From assembly GCA_031292915.1 (NCBI GenBank), contig JAUMSH010000058.1, positions 16,409 to 80,408 on the forward strand: a stretch of 64,000 nucleotides of DNA, given 5' to 3'. Each line of letters opens with the position of its first letter. Within the stretch, counting starts at the first letter, position 1. Shown here in pieces: positions 27,895-38,124 of this stretch. The position numbers and the translations under genes were made by a program. A model generated the notes under the pieces. The model was not told where the DNA came from, searched no databases, and saw only the letters and a list, made by a program, of their open reading frames with translations. This stretch comes from Collinsella sp. (GTDB lineage: Bacteria > Actinomycetota > Coriobacteriia > Coriobacteriales > Coriobacteriaceae).

Positions 27895-28269
27895 TTATTT
27901 CTTCTTCTTAGCACCGATCTGACGCTTCGGGCCCTTGCGGGTACGAGCGTTAGTGTGGGTGCGCTGGCCGCGGACCGGGAGGCCCTTGCGGTGACGAAGG
28001 CCGCGGTTGCAGCCGATGTCCATAAGGCGCTTGACGTTCTGGTTGCGCTCACGGCGGAGGTCGCCCTCAACCATGATCTGGTTCTTATCGATATAATCGC
28101 GGATGGCGTTAACCTCATCCTCGGTGAGGTCCTTAACGCGCGTATCCACGTTAACGTTGCACTCGACGCAAATCTTCGTCGCAGTGGTGCGGCCGATGCC
28201 GTAAATGTAGGTCAGACCGATCTCAACGCGCTTCTCACGCGGGAGGTCGACACCATTAATACGGGCCAA
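27895..28269 (-). CDS. rpsM: 30S ribosomal protein S13
   Basis: 124 residues: [26 protein letters not shown], then the [23 protein letters not shown] tail that contacts the P-site tRNA. Intact and of normal length. It follows rpmJ by 14 nt in the alpha cluster. Confidence 0.97.
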   Translation of the reverse strand: MARINGVDLPREKRVEIGLTYIYGIGRTTATKICVECNVNVDTRVKDLTEDEVNAIRDYIDKNQIMVEGDLRRERNQNVKRLMDIGCNRGLRHRKGLPVRGQRTHTNARTRKGPKRQIGAKKKK

Positions 28270-28283
28270 CGTAGTCTCCTCTC

Positions 28284-28397
28284 TTAACCCTGACGCTGCT
28301 TATGACGGGGGTTCTCGCAAATGACGAGGACCTTGCCATGGCGCCTAATGATTTTGCACTTATCGCACATCTTCTTGACCGAAGGACGTACCTTCAT
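28284..28397 (-). CDS. rpmJ: 50S ribosomal protein L36
   Basis: 37 residues starting [19 protein letters not shown] and ending [11 protein letters not shown]. It has the CxxC...C-x4-H zinc ligand pattern of the zinc-binding L36 type. It begins after GAAAGGAAG and lies between infA and rpsM, the canonical place. Confidence 0.95.
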   Translation of the reverse strand: MKVRPSVKKMCDKCKIIRRHGKVLVICENPRHKQRQG

Positions 28398-28547
28398 CGT
28401 TCTTCCTTTCGGTAGCGCTCAAACTACTTCCCTACTATCTACTCGCCCAGCCGCAGGCGTTTAAAACTATGGCTGGTCTTCACACACAATCCGACCGTAG
28501 GTTGAGCTAAGCCTGCAGTCGGAAATGGAGTGCGTGTATGCGTGCCG

Positions 28548-28766
28548 CTATTTGTAGCGATAGGTGATGCGGCCGCGGGTCAGGTCGTACGGGGAAAGCT
28601 CCACGACAACCCTGTCACCGGGGAGAATACGGATGTAATTCATTCGGATCTTGCCAGAAATGTTGCACAGAACCGAATGACCGTTCTCGAGCTCGACCTT
28701 AAACATGGCGTTGGGCAACGGTTCCTTTACCGTACCCTCGAGCTCAATTGCGTCTTCCTTCTTCAC
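28548..28766 (-). CDS. infA: Translation initiation factor IF-1
   Basis: 72 residues from a GTG start ([21 protein letters not shown]), exactly the usual length. An in-frame TTG two codons upstream would lie too close to the AAAGATGA ribosome site. The S1-like OB fold is visible: [31 protein letters not shown], then [10 protein letters not shown]-1 blocks the A site during initiation. About 150 bases separate it from rpmJ. Confidence 0.96.
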   Translation of the reverse strand: MKKEDAIELEGTVKEPLPNAMFKVELENGHSVLCNISGKIRMNYIRILPGDRVVVELSPYDLTRGRITYRYK

Positions 28767-28870
28767 AAGCAATCATCTTTCTCTAGAAAACGACAGCGAT
28801 TGAGTATTCTACAACACGTATGCACGCATCGTAATAACTTCGTAATGGCTCCACAACTAAATGGAACTTG

Positions 28871-29659
28871 TTACATTTCTCCGCCTTGGAGGGAGCACCA
28901 AGCACCTTGGGCATCCGTGGTGAGAATCACCGGACCGTCATTGGTAATGGCGACGGTGTTCTCGTAGTGCGCAGCGGGCAGGTGATCGTTGGTCGTAACA
29001 ATCCAACCGTCGGAGCCCGTGCTCACATGGTTGGAACCCATCGTAACCATCGGCTCGATGGCAATGACCATGCCGGCCTGGAGGCGAACGCCCCTCCCCT
29101 TCTTTCCATAGTTAGGAACGTTGGGGTCCTCGTGCATCACACGGCCGATACCATGCCCCACATAATCGCGAAGCACGCCGTAACCGTGAGACTCGGCGAG
29201 GGACTGAACGGCATAGCCGACGTCCCCGATATGGTTACCGGGAACAGCCTGCTCGATGGCAGCCTTTAGGCAATCTCGCGTAACCTCGCACAGGGCCTTG
29301 GCCTCGGGCGTGGGGGTGCCGACGAAAAACGTCCAGGCGTTATCGCCAACCCAACCGTCGACAACGGCTCCCGTATCGATGGAGATGATATCGCCATCGC
29401 GCAGGATCATGTCGGGGTTGGGAATACCGTGGACCACGGCATCGTTGATCGATGCGCAAATGGTCCCCGGGAACCCGCCGTAACCCTTAAAGGCCGGGGT
29501 GCCGCCATGCATGCGGATAATCTGCTCCGCGAGCTGATCGAGCTCAAAGGTGGAAACGCCGGGGCGCACCATGGCTCCAACGTGGCGGAGCGCCATCTTA
29601 GATAGCGCTCCTGCCTTCTTCATCTGCTCGATTTGCGTTGCAGACTTAATCTTGATCAT
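28871..29659 (-). CDS. map: Methionine aminopeptidase type I
   Basis: A 262-residue metalloprotease removing N-terminal methionine. Metal-binding features: SIDTGAVVDGWVGDNAWTF (Asp ligands), HGIGRVMHEDPNVPN and AIEPM. Its ATG overlaps the adk stop by 4 bp (ATGA), so the two are translationally coupled as in many spc operons. Confidence 0.97.
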   Translation of the reverse strand: MIKIKSATQIEQMKKAGALSKMALRHVGAMVRPGVSTFELDQLAEQIIRMHGGTPAFKGYGGFPGTICASINDAVVHGIPNPDMILRDGDIISIDTGAVVDGWVGDNAWTFFVGTPTPEAKALCEVTRDCLKAAIEQAVPGNHIGDVGYAVQSLAESHGYGVLRDYVGHGIGRVMHEDPNVPNYGKKGRGVRLQAGMVIAIEPMVTMGSNHVSTGSDGWIVTTNDHLPAAHYENTVAITNDGPVILTTDAQGAWCSLQGGEM

Positions 29660-30282
29660 AGACCGAGAGCCTCTTTGACATCCCCGTACACGGTCTCGCG
29701 AGCCTGGTCACCGTTGACCGACTTGAGCAGACCCTGGCCACGATAGTAGTCGACGAGCGGGCTCGTGGACTTCTCGTAGACGTCGAGACGGTTCTTGATG
29801 GTCTCGGGCTTGTCGTCGTCGCGCTGATACATCTCGCCGCCACACTTGGGGCAGGCAGCATCGGCAGCGGTGCCGGTGTAACCGCAGGCGCGGCAGGTGC
29901 GACGCGAAGACAGACGATCGATAATGACCTCGGGGGCCACATCGACCAGAAGGGCGCAGTCGATCTCGCGACCCATGGCGGAGAGCTCGGAATCGAGCGT
30001 CACGGCCTGGGCGGTGTTGCGCGGGAAGCCGTCGAGGATGAAGCCCTGCTGGGCGTCATCGGCGGCAAGGCGCTCCTTGACAAGGTCGATCACGAGCTGA
30101 TCAGGAACGAGCTCGCCAGCGTCCATGTACTTCTTAGCCTGAATACCAAGCTCGGTGCCACCCTTGACGGCAGCACGCAGCAGGTCGCCCGTGGAAATGT
30201 GAGCGACGCCAAACTCGGCGACGAGCTCCTGTGCGACGGTACCCTTACCGGCACCCGGAGCTCCGAGCAATACGAGGTTCAT
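29656..30282 (-). CDS. adk: Adenylate kinase
   Basis: 208 residues interconverting ATP + AMP and 2 ADP. P-loop GAPGAGKGT at the start, DGFPRNTAQA, and a long LID carrying four cysteines (CRACGYTG...ACPKCGG), i.e. the zinc-stabilised Gram-positive type. The ATG at 30282 follows GGAGG by 7 nt; an in-frame TTG two codons earlier is rejected. It lies between secY and map and overlaps map by 4 bp. Confidence 0.97.
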   Translation of the reverse strand: MNLVLLGAPGAGKGTVAQELVAEFGVAHISTGDLLRAAVKGGTELGIQAKKYMDAGELVPDQLVIDLVKERLAADDAQQGFILDGFPRNTAQAVTLDSELSAMGREIDCALLVDVAPEVIIDRLSSRRTCRACGYTGTAADAACPKCGGEMYQRDDDKPETIKNRLDVYEKSTSPLVDYYRGQGLLKSVNGDQARETVYGDVKEALGL

Positions 30283-30300
30283 GAGCAATCCTCCTCTAGC

Positions 30301-31587
30301 CTATTTAAAGAATCCATCGTAATCATACATCTTGATCTGGCCTTCGAGCTTATCGACCGTGTCGAGCACGACGCCGACCATGATGAGGATGGACGTGCCG
30401 CCAAATGCCTGGATTAGCTGGTTACCCGTAAAGGAGAAGATGATCGAAGGCACGATGGCGATGAGCGCCAAAAAGACAGCGCTGGGAAGCGTAATCTTGT
30501 TGAGCGCGTTCTTGATGTAGGCCGCGGTAGCCCTACCCGGACGCACGCCCGGAATAAAGCCGCCCTGCTTCTTAAGGTTGTCGGCCGTGTCATCGGGGTT
30601 GAACACCATGGACGTGTAGAAGTACGCGAAAAACACGATGAGGACAACGTTAAGCACCCAGTTGAGCCAGCCGCGCGAAAGCGCAGAGGCAACTGCCTGG
30701 ATCCAGCCGATGCCGGGGAAGAACACGGCAATCTGAGCCGGGAAGTACAGCAGCGCCGAAGCGAAGATGATCGGCACGACACCCGCGGTGTTGACCTTGA
30801 TGGGCAGGTAGGTGGTCTGGCCACCCATCATGCGACGGCCCACGACGCGCTTAGCGTAGGAGACCGGGATGCGGCGCTGGCCGCGCTCAAGGAAAACAAT
30901 CAACGGGATAACCAGCAGGATGATGGCGCAGATGATCACCATGGTGATGATGCCACCGGCATTGCCCTCGGTGCTGGAGAAGATAGCCTGCGGCAGACCG
31001 GCCATGATGTTCGCGAAGATGATCAGCGACATGCCATTGCCGATACCGCGCTGGGTGATGAGCTCACCAATCCACATGATCAGCATGGCGCCCGCAGTGA
31101 GCGTGCCGACGATCATGAGGTCGAAGATGATCTCGGGAGCGCCGGCGCCATTGAAGCTGATGCCGAAGCTCTTAAAGAGGAAGAGGTAACCAACGGAGTT
31201 GAGGATTGCCAGAGCCAGGGTGAGGTAACGCGAATACTGCGTAATCTTGGTCTGACCGACCTCGCCCTCGCGGGCAAGCTCATGCAGGGAAGGCACGACG
31301 GCCTGGAGCATCTGGAGGATGATCGAGCTGGTGATGTAAGGCATGATGCCCAGCGAAAACACCGACACATAGCTCAACGCGCCACCAGAGAAAAGATTCA
31401 GGAGGGCCATAGCACCTGCGGCGACCGAATTGTTATCGGTCGAGAAAAGGCCCAGCATCCCCTGGAAGGGAATGCCGGGCACAGGAACGTGCGCACCAAT
31501 GCGGTACACGACGAGCATAGCTATGGTAAAAAGAATCTTTTCGCGCAATTCTTTGATGCGGAAAGCATTCTTAAGACCATTTAGCAC
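30301..31587 (-). CDS. secY: Preprotein translocase subunit SecY
   Basis: A 428-residue, ten-helix channel protein of the Sec translocon. It begins [20 protein letters not shown] from a GTG at 31587 that overlaps the end of rplO by 7 bp; no in-frame ATG exists nearby. The characteristic [13 protein letters not shown] and [18 protein letters not shown] segments and the EQIK-like C-terminus ([16 protein letters not shown]) are intact. It is the channel partner of the SecA encoded at the left edge. Confidence 0.97.
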   Translation of the reverse strand: MLNGLKNAFRIKELREKILFTIAMLVVYRIGAHVPVPGIPFQGMLGLFSTDNNSVAAGAMALLNLFSGGALSYVSVFSLGIMPYITSSIILQMLQAVVPSLHELAREGEVGQTKITQYSRYLTLALAILNSVGYLFLFKSFGISFNGAGAPEIIFDLMIVGTLTAGAMLIMWIGELITQRGIGNGMSLIIFANIMAGLPQAIFSSTEGNAGGIITMVIICAIILLVIPLIVFLERGQRRIPVSYAKRVVGRRMMGGQTTYLPIKVNTAGVVPIIFASALLYFPAQIAVFFPGIGWIQAVASALSRGWLNWVLNVVLIVFFAYFYTSMVFNPDDTADNLKKQGGFIPGVRPGRATAAYIKNALNKITLPSAVFLALIAIVPSIIFSFTGNQLIQAFGGTSILIMVGVVLDTVDKLEGQIKMYDYDGFFK

Positions 31588-32030
31588 GGCAGCTCGACCT
31601 TTCCGCCGGCGGCCTCGATCTTGGCCTGCGCAGAAGCGCTGACCTTGTCGACCTTGACCGTGAACTTCTTGGTGAGCTCACCATTGCCGAGCACCTTGAC
31701 GGGCTCGAACTCGCTCTTGGTGATGCGAGCGGCCTTAAGAGCGGCACCGTCGATCACAGCGCCGTCCTCGAACTTACGCTCGAGACGCTCAACGTTAACA
31801 GCGGTGTACTCGATACGACGGGGGTTACGGAAGCCCGGAAGCTTGGGCAGGCGCATAGCCAGCGGAGTCTGGCCACCCTCGAAGCCGGCACCCTTGGTGC
31901 CGCCAGAGCGGGAACCCTGGCCCTTCTGACCGCGGCCAGAAGTGGTGCCGTGACCCGAAGAATTGCCACGGCCGACGCGCTTGCGGTTCTTGGTGGAACC
32001 GGGCGCGGGAGTAAGATCGTGAAGCTGCAT
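31581..32030 (-). CDS. rplO: 50S ribosomal protein L15
   Basis: 149 residues: [22 protein letters not shown], the Gly-rich [15 protein letters not shown] segment and [19 protein letters not shown], all typical of L15. It follows rpmD by 3 nt and overlaps the GTG start of secY. Confidence 0.97.
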   Translation of the reverse strand: MQLHDLTPAPGSTKNRKRVGRGNSSGHGTTSGRGQKGQGSRSGGTKGAGFEGGQTPLAMRLPKLPGFRNPRRIEYTAVNVERLERKFEDGAVIDGAALKAARITKSEFEPVKVLGNGELTKKFTVKVDKVSASAQAKIEAAGGKVELPC

Positions 32031-32033
32031 TTG

Positions 32034-32216
32034 CTACTCCTCTACAATCTCGACAAGGTGCTTGACCTTGAAGATCATGCCGCGGACGGACTCGTTGTCA
32101 GCAATCTCGCGAACCTCGCGGATCCTGTGGAGACCGAGGGCACGGACAGTACGGACCTGGTCCTGCTTGCAACCGTTGGTGCTGCGGACCTGCTTGATCT
32201 TGATGGTGTCAGCCAT
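32034..32216 (-). CDS. rpmD: 50S ribosomal protein L30
   Basis: 60 residues, the usual short bacterial L30: IKIKQVRSTNGCKQDQVRTVRALGL, then the NESVRGMIFKVKHLVEI end. It starts 2 nt after rpsE. Confidence 0.96.
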   Translation of the reverse strand: MADTIKIKQVRSTNGCKQDQVRTVRALGLHRIREVREIADNESVRGMIFKVKHLVEIVEE

Positions 32217-32218
32217 GC

Positions 32219-32743
32219 TTAGTTCTCCTTACCGACGAACATCTCGGAGACCGTCAGGCCACGGCGAGCCGCGACGTCCTCAGGGCTGGAGAGCTCCTTG
32301 AGGCCCTCGACGGCAGCCTTGATGATGTTGAGGCCGTTGTCGGTACCGAGGGACTTGGACAGGACGTTCTTGATGCCAGCAAGCTCAAAGAGGGGACGCA
32401 CAGCGCCGCCGGCGATAACGCCGGTACCCTCGACAGCGGGCTTGATGATGATGCGGCCGGCACCAAAGTGGCCGAGAACCTCGTGCGGGATGGTGCCCTG
32501 CTCGGTCACCGGCACGTGGAACATGTTCTTCTTGGCATCGAGAGATGCCTTGGAGATGGCCATGGGCACCTCAGCGGACTTGCCCATGCCAACGCCGACG
32601 TTGCCCTTGCCGTCGCCAACGACGACGAGAGCGACGAGGCTCATGCGACGACCACCCTTGACGGTCTTCGACACGCGGTTGATGTAAACGACGCGCTCCT
32701 CGAACTCGGAGGCCTCGCGCTGCTGCTTCTGATTACGAGCCAT
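32219..32743 (-). CDS. rpsE: 30S ribosomal protein S5
   Basis: 174 residues. Double-stranded RNA-binding half [21 protein letters not shown], then [19 protein letters not shown], and the C-terminal [19 protein letters not shown]. Intact. It helps decoding accuracy; spectinomycin-resistance positions look wild type, though I did not check this residue by residue. Confidence 0.97.
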   Translation of the reverse strand: MARNQKQQREASEFEERVVYINRVSKTVKGGRRMSLVALVVVGDGKGNVGVGMGKSAEVPMAISKASLDAKKNMFHVPVTEQGTIPHEVLGHFGAGRIIIKPAVEGTGVIAGGAVRPLFELAGIKNVLSKSLGTDNGLNIIKAAVEGLKELSSPEDVAARRGLTVSEMFVGKEN

Positions 32744-32757
32744 GTGCTACATACCTC

Positions 32758-33126
32758 CTAGAACTCGAGACCGGCGGCACGAGCACCGTCGGCGAGGGCC
32801 TTGACGCGGCCATGGTAGATACGGCCACCACGATCGAAGGCGACCTTGGTGATGCCGGCCTCGATGGCGCGCTTGCCAACGAGCTGACCGACCTTCTCCG
32901 CAGCCTCCTTGTTCGAGGTGTGGGTGCCCTTGAACTCGGCCTCGAGGGTCGAGGCAGAGACGAGCGTCAGGCTGGAGCCCTTGCTGTCGTCGATAATCTG
33001 GGCATAGATGTTGGCGTTAGTACGGGTCACGCGAAGACGCGGACGCTCGGAGGTACCCGAGACCTTGCCGCGAACACGACGCTGACGACGCTTGAGGCCT
33101 TCCAGCTTCGCCTTATGCTTGTTCAT
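32758..33126 (-). CDS. rplR: 50S ribosomal protein L18
   Basis: 122 residues with the basic [21 protein letters not shown] opening, the [20 protein letters not shown] core and the terminal ARAAGLEF. It binds 5S rRNA together with L5. Confidence 0.97.
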   Translation of the reverse strand: MNKHKAKLEGLKRRQRRVRGKVSGTSERPRLRVTRTNANIYAQIIDDSKGSSLTLVSASTLEAEFKGTHTSNKEAAEKVGQLVGKRAIEAGITKVAFDRGGRIYHGRVKALADGARAAGLEF

Positions 33127-33201
33127 ACGTAAACTCCTAAAAAGGTTGATCTTGCCAGCACCTGACGGGGTGCTGGTCTTATGCGAGTGAGTCGGTTACG
33201 A

Positions 33202-33738
33202 CTACTTGGCGGCCTTACCCAGCTTGCGGCGGATGTGCTCGCCAACGTAGTGGATACCCTTGCCCTTGTAAGGCTCGGGAGGACGATGGCCGCGGATCTC
33301 AGCGGCGATCTGACCGACCTGCTGCTTGTTGATACCCTTGACGTTCACGTGGGTGTTGTCGGGAACCTCGAAGGTGATGCCCTCGGGAGCCTCGACGATC
33401 ACGGGGTGCGAGAAGCCCAGGGAGAACTCGAGGTTCTTGCCCTTCTGCTGCACGCGGTAACCGACGCCGGCGAGCTCGAGCTTCTTCTCGAAGCCCTCGG
33501 AAACGCCGACAACCATGTTGTGGATGAGGGCGCGGGTGAGGCCGTGGCGGGCACGGGTCTCACGCTCGTCGTCGGGACGGGAAACGGTGAGGACGTTGTC
33601 CTCGACGTTGATAGCGAGCTTCTCAAAGACATCGAGCTCGAGCTGGCCCTTGGGGCCCTTGACGACAACGTTGTTGCCGTTGACTGCCACTTCGACTCCG
33701 GCGGGAATCTGGACAGGCTTATTACCGATACGAGACAC
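33202..33738 (-). CDS. rplF: 50S ribosomal protein L6
   Basis: 178 residues: [17 protein letters not shown], a [10 protein letters not shown] repeat, and the C-terminal [14 protein letters not shown] signature. Normal length. Confidence 0.97.
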   Translation of the reverse strand: MSRIGNKPVQIPAGVEVAVNGNNVVVKGPKGQLELDVFEKLAINVEDNVLTVSRPDDERETRARHGLTRALIHNMVVGVSEGFEKKLELAGVGYRVQQKGKNLEFSLGFSHPVIVEAPEGITFEVPDNTHVNVKGINKQQVGQIAAEIRGHRPPEPYKGKGIHYVGEHIRRKLGKAAK

Positions 33739-33771
33739 GGTGATCTCCTTTCCTTCTACCTACCGAGCGAA

Positions 33772-34170
33772 TTACCAGACGTAAGCGATGATCTCGCCGC
33801 CGACGTTGTGCTTGCGAGCATCGCGGTCGGTCATGACGCCATGGCTGGTGGAAATAATGGCGGTACCAAGGCCACCGCGGACGCGGGGCATGTCGGCAAC
33901 GCCGGTGTACTTACGCAGGCCCGGCTTGGAAATGCGGCGGATGCCGTTGATGACCTTAGCCTTCTTGGGACCATACTTAAGCGTGATGTGCAGAGTCTTC
34001 TGGGGAACGGTGTCCTCGACATCGTAGCCCTCGATGTAGCCCTCCTCGTGCAGAACACGAGCGATCTCGACGAGCTTCTTGCTGCTCGGCATGGAGACCG
34101 TGGCCTTGTTCACAGAGTTAGCGTTACGGATGCGCGTAAGCATATCTGCGATCGGGTCTGTAAGGTTCAT
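33772..34170 (-). CDS. rpsH: 30S ribosomal protein S8
   Basis: 132 residues: [19 protein letters not shown] at the start and [20 protein letters not shown] near the end. In several bacteria S8 represses the spc operon through a site near rplE. About 120 bases separate it from rpsN, longer than other gaps in the run, perhaps holding a processing or regulatory site. Confidence 0.97.
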   Translation of the reverse strand: MNLTDPIADMLTRIRNANSVNKATVSMPSSKKLVEIARVLHEEGYIEGYDVEDTVPQKTLHITLKYGPKKAKVINGIRRISKPGLRKYTGVADMPRVRGGLGTAIISTSHGVMTDRDARKHNVGGEIIAYVW

Positions 34171-34289
34171 ACAGATTCTCCTTCGTTCTTGATGAACACG
34201 TGCTCTTGGTTCTTCGCCGCCCTTAACGGCAAAGCCTTTTTAGCGCGTTTTCCCTGTTCCAAACTGATGCTTGAAACGCTGGTAGTGAC

Positions 34290-34475
34290 TTACCAGCTGG
34301 CCTTCTTAACGCCGGGAAGCTCGCCCTTGAGTGCAAGCTCGCGGAAGCAGACACGGCACAGGCCGAACTTGCGGTACACAGAGTGCGGACGGCCGCAGCG
34401 CTGGCAGCGCGTGTACTCACGAGTAGAGAACTTCTGCTTGCGATTGCACTTGACGATCATCGATGTCTTAGCCAC
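34290..34475 (-). CDS. rpsN: 30S ribosomal protein S14, zinc (type Z) form
   Basis: 61 residues with two CxxC motifs (CQRCGRP and CRVCFREL) forming a zinc knuckle, the short S14Z form. It has [22 protein letters not shown] at the start and [12 protein letters not shown] at the end. Confidence 0.97.
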   Translation of the reverse strand: MAKTSMIVKCNRKQKFSTREYTRCQRCGRPHSVYRKFGLCRVCFRELALKGELPGVKKASW

Positions 34476-34554
34476 TTATATCCTCCTCACATAGAGTATT
34501 GTTCGCCCCAAGCGCCGCCCCCTTGTGGGAACGGCGCTTACAGGGCAGGTGAAC

Positions 34555-35112
34555 CTATTTCTTGAACGGGAAACCGAAGGCGTCCAGAAGGGCCTTGGCC
34601 TCCTCATCGGTATTGGCGGTGGTCACGAAGGTGATGTCCATACCACGCTGGTGATCGACGGAGTCGAAGTCGATCTCGGGGAAGATGAGCTGCTCGGTGA
34701 CGCCCATGGAGAAGTTACCACGGCCGTCGAAGCTCTTGGCGGAGATGCCGCGGAAGTCGCGGATACGGGGGATCGCGACGGAGGTCAGACGATCGAAGAA
34801 CTCCCACATACGGTCGCCACGCAGGGTAACCTTGCAGCCGATCGGCATACCAGCGCGCAGGCGGAAGGTAGCGATGGACTTGCGGGCACGGGTGATCATC
34901 GGCTGCTGGCCGGTGATGGCGCGCAGGTCGCGCACGGCACCGTCGATGGCCTTGGAATCGGTAGCGGCCTCGCCGACACCCATGTTCACGACGATCTTCT
35001 CAAACTTGGGGATCATCATGACGTTCTCGTACTGGAACTTGTCCTGAAGCTGCTGCTTGACCTCGTTGTTGTACTTGGTCTTCAGACGCGGCACATACTT
35101 CTCTTCTGCCAT
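34555..35112 (-). CDS. rplE: 50S ribosomal protein L5
   Basis: 185 residues: [20 protein letters not shown], then [11 protein letters not shown] and the [19 protein letters not shown] end. AAGGAG is 8 nt before the ATG. In most bacteria rplX, rplN and rpsQ precede rplE closely; here the upstream 300 bases hold no ribosomal gene, so this run starts at L5 and needs its own promoter. Confidence 0.97.
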   Translation of the reverse strand: MAEEKYVPRLKTKYNNEVKQQLQDKFQYENVMMIPKFEKIVVNMGVGEAATDSKAIDGAVRDLRAITGQQPMITRARKSIATFRLRAGMPIGCKVTLRGDRMWEFFDRLTSVAIPRIRDFRGISAKSFDGRGNFSMGVTEQLIFPEIDFDSVDHQRGMDITFVTTANTDEEAKALLDAFGFPFKK

Positions 35113-35340
35113 TGTTCACTCCTTCTTGGGGTTTTAAGCACGGGGCGTGGCCACGATGGGTTGTCCTCGTGCCTCCTGGCTGCATCCGCGCCGCTCATGG
35201 CATTTTGCGGTTTGGACTCGACGCAGCAGGAGCCGACAAAACAATCGGTACTATACGCGCATCGGGAGCGTATTTCCAGAAAAACCTCGTCTGCCTGCAC
35301 AACTCCACAACTCCCCCGCACAAATGGATCCCAAAAAGCA
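35113..35340. promoter_or_regulatory. Leader/promoter region of the rplE-rplQ run
   Basis: No gene and no trace of rplX on either strand. On the minus strand a possible -10 TATAGT is read at 35250-35255, with no clear -35. Because a run of about 19 genes depends on it, a strong promoter should lie in this stretch or just before the palindromic repeat at 35341. Confidence 0.4.
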
Positions 35341-35405
35341 GTTGCGGTGAAATATGGACTGTTTGGCGGCCTAACAGGCTTAAACAGTCCGTATTTCACC
35401 GCAAC
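35341..35405. repeat. Palindromic repeat, copy 1
   Basis: Two 24-bp inverted arms (left GTTGCGGTGAAATATGGACT..., right the complement with one mismatch) around a 17-nt GC-rich loop. The same arms recur at 38125-38191. It separates rplE from xdhC. No T-run follows on either side; it could still stop transcription, or be a mobile palindromic element. Confidence 0.85.
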
Positions 35406-35423
35406 TTATTGGTGGGGATGCGA

Positions 35424-36467
35424 TTAGCGCTTGCGGGGGACGAGTTTGGTGCGGCGCAGGTGGATCATCTCGGCGGCGATGGAGATGGCGATCTCCTCGG
35501 GATCCTCTGCCTCGATGGCAACGCCGATCGGCAGGTGCAGCTCGTCGATCTGGTCCTGCGTAAAGCCTTCCTGCTCCAGGCGGGCGCGCACAAAGGCCGT
35601 CTTGCGGCGCGAACCCAGACAGCCCAGGTAGGCAGGCTTGGCGTGCATGGCCTGAATCACCACGTCGATATCGGACTTGTGGCCTGCTGTGGCCACGACC
35701 ACCAGGTCGCGCGGGCCGATGGGGCACTGCTCGCTCAGGTTCTTGTAGTCGACCAGACGACGGTCGTAGACACCGGGCACCCAATCGGGGGTCAGCGTGC
35801 CGGGGCGGTCGTCGCACGCCACGACGGCAAAGCCCGCCGCCGTGAGCACCCGCGCCGTCGCGGCGCCCACGTGGCCGCAGCCAAAGATATAGGTCAGCCC
35901 CTCGGGGCAGAGCGTCTCGATGTGCGCCGCGGGAATCTCAGAGGCAGCGTTGGTGTAGGTGACCTTACTCCCCTCCTCCACCAGCGAAAGCCCGGGGCAG
36001 CCCGCAATGGTGCGGCGCGATTCCTCGCCATGGTACTCGGCCACATCGCCCTCGAGCGCGCTCGCGATAAACGGCTCAAAGTCGATGACGAAGTCGCCGA
36101 TGCGTCGATAGACCAAGACGTCGGCAATTTCCTGGAACAACGGTGCCTGGGTCGCATCCAGATGCAGATAGCACAGGCAGATGGCTCCGCCGCAGATCAT
36201 GCCGGTATCGGAGTTCTCGCCGCCCATGGTGTAGCGGACCAGACGCGACTGCCCCGCGGCCAGCAGCTCGCGGGCCTCGCTCAGCGCAAAGAGCTCGATC
36301 TTGCCGCCACCGATGGTGCCCGCTTGACTGCCATCGGCAAAGACAGTCATCCAGGCGCCCACGCCGCGCGGCGACGACCCCGCCGTGCCGGCTACGACCA
36401 CGAGCTCGCACGTCTCGCCAGCACGCAGGGCGACAAGCGCCGCATTCACAACATCGAGCTTTTCCAT
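35424..36467 (-). CDS. xdhC: XdhC/CoxI family molybdenum-hydroxylase maturation protein
   Basis: 347 residues with two parts: an N-terminal XdhC/CoxI domain (CELVVVAGTAGSSPRGVGAWM, TIGGGKIE, CGGAICL) and a C-terminal Rossmann-like domain (YIFGCGHVGAATARVLTAAGF, then GSRRKTAFV). XdhC proteins bind and sulfurate the molybdenum cofactor before insertion into xanthine dehydrogenase-like enzymes. It follows yqeB by 9 nt in the same direction. No hydroxylase structural gene is in this window. Confidence 0.9.
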   Translation of the reverse strand: MEKLDVVNAALVALRAGETCELVVVAGTAGSSPRGVGAWMTVFADGSQAGTIGGGKIELFALSEARELLAAGQSRLVRYTMGGENSDTGMICGGAICLCYLHLDATQAPLFQEIADVLVYRRIGDFVIDFEPFIASALEGDVAEYHGEESRRTIAGCPGLSLVEEGSKVTYTNAASEIPAAHIETLCPEGLTYIFGCGHVGAATARVLTAAGFAVVACDDRPGTLTPDWVPGVYDRRLVDYKNLSEQCPIGPRDLVVVATAGHKSDIDVVIQAMHAKPAYLGCLGSRRKTAFVRARLEQEGFTQDQIDELHLPIGVAIEAEDPEEIAISIAAEMIHLRRTKLVPRKR

Positions 36468-36476
36468 TGCCGCCTT

Positions 36477-37271
36477 CTATCCTCTAAAGATATCGGTGAG
36501 CATAGCGAGTGCCTCGAGCACGCCGCCGCCGACCGACGTCGCCTTGTCCGAAATGTAGTTGATATAGCTGGCATCGCCGCGCGGATCGACATCGGCGCAT
36601 TTAAAGCCCTCAGTCACCCGCACGCCGTTCGCCAAAAGCCCGCGCAGACAGCCATCGATCTGCGTGCACATGGGCGTATCGTCCGCGTAGCCAATCACGT
36701 CTCCGGCGCTCACGATGTCGCCGATTGCGCGGTCGGACCGAAACACGCCGGCGGCGGGGCTGTGGATAACGCGCTCCTTGCCATAGCCGGCGATCACGCC
36801 CGGCACGCCCGTGTTGGGCTGGGGCGAGCCCTGGGTAATGACACGGCCCAAAAAATGCCCGCGCATGGTCTCGACCACGGCGTCGCAATCGACCGGCGCG
36901 GTAAAGCCCGGCCCCACGGCGATGACGGTAGGCGCCATGTCGCGCGTGGTGCCCAGGTTGCGCTTGGCCAAAATCGCGTCGACCACAGCCGCGGGTTTAA
37001 GCTCATCGAGCATCTTGGCCTGAGGGTCCACCACGACGGCAACATCCCCCGCTTGGGTAATCTCGAGCGCCTCTGCCGGCGTCTGCGCCAAGCGAGCGCG
37101 AATGCCCTCGACCTGGACCTCGCCCAGGCGAATAGCCTCGCAAAAACTGATTGTGCGGCGGATGCACGTGGGAACCGCGATATCAGCCATGACAACCGAC
37201 ACGCCGGCGCGCACCAAGCGAGCGGCGACACCCGTGGCGATATCGCCGGCGCCGCGAACATAAACGAGCAT
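36477..37271 (-). CDS. yqeB: Selenium-dependent molybdenum hydroxylase accessory protein YqeB
   Basis: 264 residues beginning MLVYVRGAGDIATGVAARLVRAG, a Rossmann-like start, followed by GPGFTAPVDCDAVVETMRGH, the EF2563/YqeB family signature. YqeB and YqeC are markers of the labile-selenium form of molybdenum hydroxylases (purine hydroxylase, xanthine dehydrogenase). It is divergent from yqeC and upstream of xdhC. Confidence 0.9.
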   Translation of the reverse strand: MLVYVRGAGDIATGVAARLVRAGVSVVMADIAVPTCIRRTISFCEAIRLGEVQVEGIRARLAQTPAEALEITQAGDVAVVVDPQAKMLDELKPAAVVDAILAKRNLGTTRDMAPTVIAVGPGFTAPVDCDAVVETMRGHFLGRVITQGSPQPNTGVPGVIAGYGKERVIHSPAAGVFRSDRAIGDIVSAGDVIGYADDTPMCTQIDGCLRGLLANGVRVTEGFKCADVDPRGDASYINYISDKATSVGGGVLEALAMLTDIFRG

Positions 37272-37312
37272 ACCCGGGGCACCTCCCTGTGCTACGGTTT
37301 GAGTAGAGCAAA

Positions 37313-37327
37313 AGCGGTTCGACCGCT
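37313..37327. promoter_or_regulatory. Palindrome in the yqeB/yqeC divergent promoter
   Basis: AGCGGT-TCG-ACCGCT, a perfect 6-3-6 palindrome in the 102-base space between the two divergent genes, next to an AT-rich TTATTTATTATC stretch suited to promoters. An operator candidate. Confidence 0.4.
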
Positions 37328-37373
37328 ACTCTGATGATTATTTATTATCACAGTATTATACGGCGGTGAACAG

Positions 37374-38108
37374 ATGGAAACGGTTAGCGGCAATCTTGCC
37401 TCGGCGCTCAGGATCGAGCCGGGCATTACCGCGATTATCGGCAGCGGCGGCAAGTCGACGTTGCTCAAAACGCTGGGTCTTGAGCTCATGCGCGCTGGCG
37501 GCCGCGTGCTCCTCTGCACCACCACGCATATGCTTCCCGTTGCCGGCGTGCCATGGGACAGGTCGAATCGTCGCCTGGACGCCGCGCCTTGGAAGCCGGG
37601 CGCCTCGCATGTCCCCGGTTGCACCTGCGAGGCCTGCGCGGGCCTTGCACGCGGAGGCATCTGCCAGGCAGGCGTCTTGGACCCGGAGACAGGCAAGCTC
37701 TCCGCCCCCGCCGAGCCACTCGGCGAGCTGGCACAGCGCTTTGACTATGTGTTGGCCGAGGCAGACGGTAGCAAGCGACTCCCGCTCAAGGCGCATGCCG
37801 CCTGGGAGCCGGTAATTCCCGTCGGCACGGCCAACGTCATCTGGCTCGTCGGCGCCTCGGGACTCAGCAAGCCCATCAACGAAGCCGTCCACCGCCCCGA
37901 GCTCTTTTGCGAGCGTTGCGGCTGCGAGCTCACCGACATCGCCACGCCCGAGCGCGTCGCCCAGGTGCTCAATGCCGAGATGCAGGCGCTGAAACTCAGC
38001 ACCGCACGCGTCGTGCTCAACCAAGTCGACACGCTCAGCGACCCCACGATGGCCGACCGCTTCGAGGCAGCCCTCGGCCGCCCCCTCATCGCCACCAGCC
38101 TCAAGTAG
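37374..38108 (+). CDS. yqeC: Selenium-dependent hydroxylase accessory protein YqeC
   Basis: 244 residues. The P-loop IIGSGGKSTLL (residues 21-31) and the family pattern TTTHM and ADGSKRLPLKAHA identify YqeC, a putative GTPase-like accessory factor for selenium-containing molybdenum hydroxylases. An unusual cysteine set (GCTCEACAG, GGIC, then CERCGCEL) could bind metal. It is transcribed away from yqeB and ends just before the second palindromic repeat. Confidence 0.88.
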   Translation: METVSGNLASALRIEPGITAIIGSGGKSTLLKTLGLELMRAGGRVLLCTTTHMLPVAGVPWDRSNRRLDAAPWKPGASHVPGCTCEACAGLARGGICQAGVLDPETGKLSAPAEPLGELAQRFDYVLAEADGSKRLPLKAHAAWEPVIPVGTANVIWLVGASGLSKPINEAVHRPELFCERCGCELTDIATPERVAQVLNAEMQALKLSTARVVLNQVDTLSDPTMADRFEAALGRPLIATSLK

Positions 38109-38124
38109 CCGGCCCCATCTCGTC

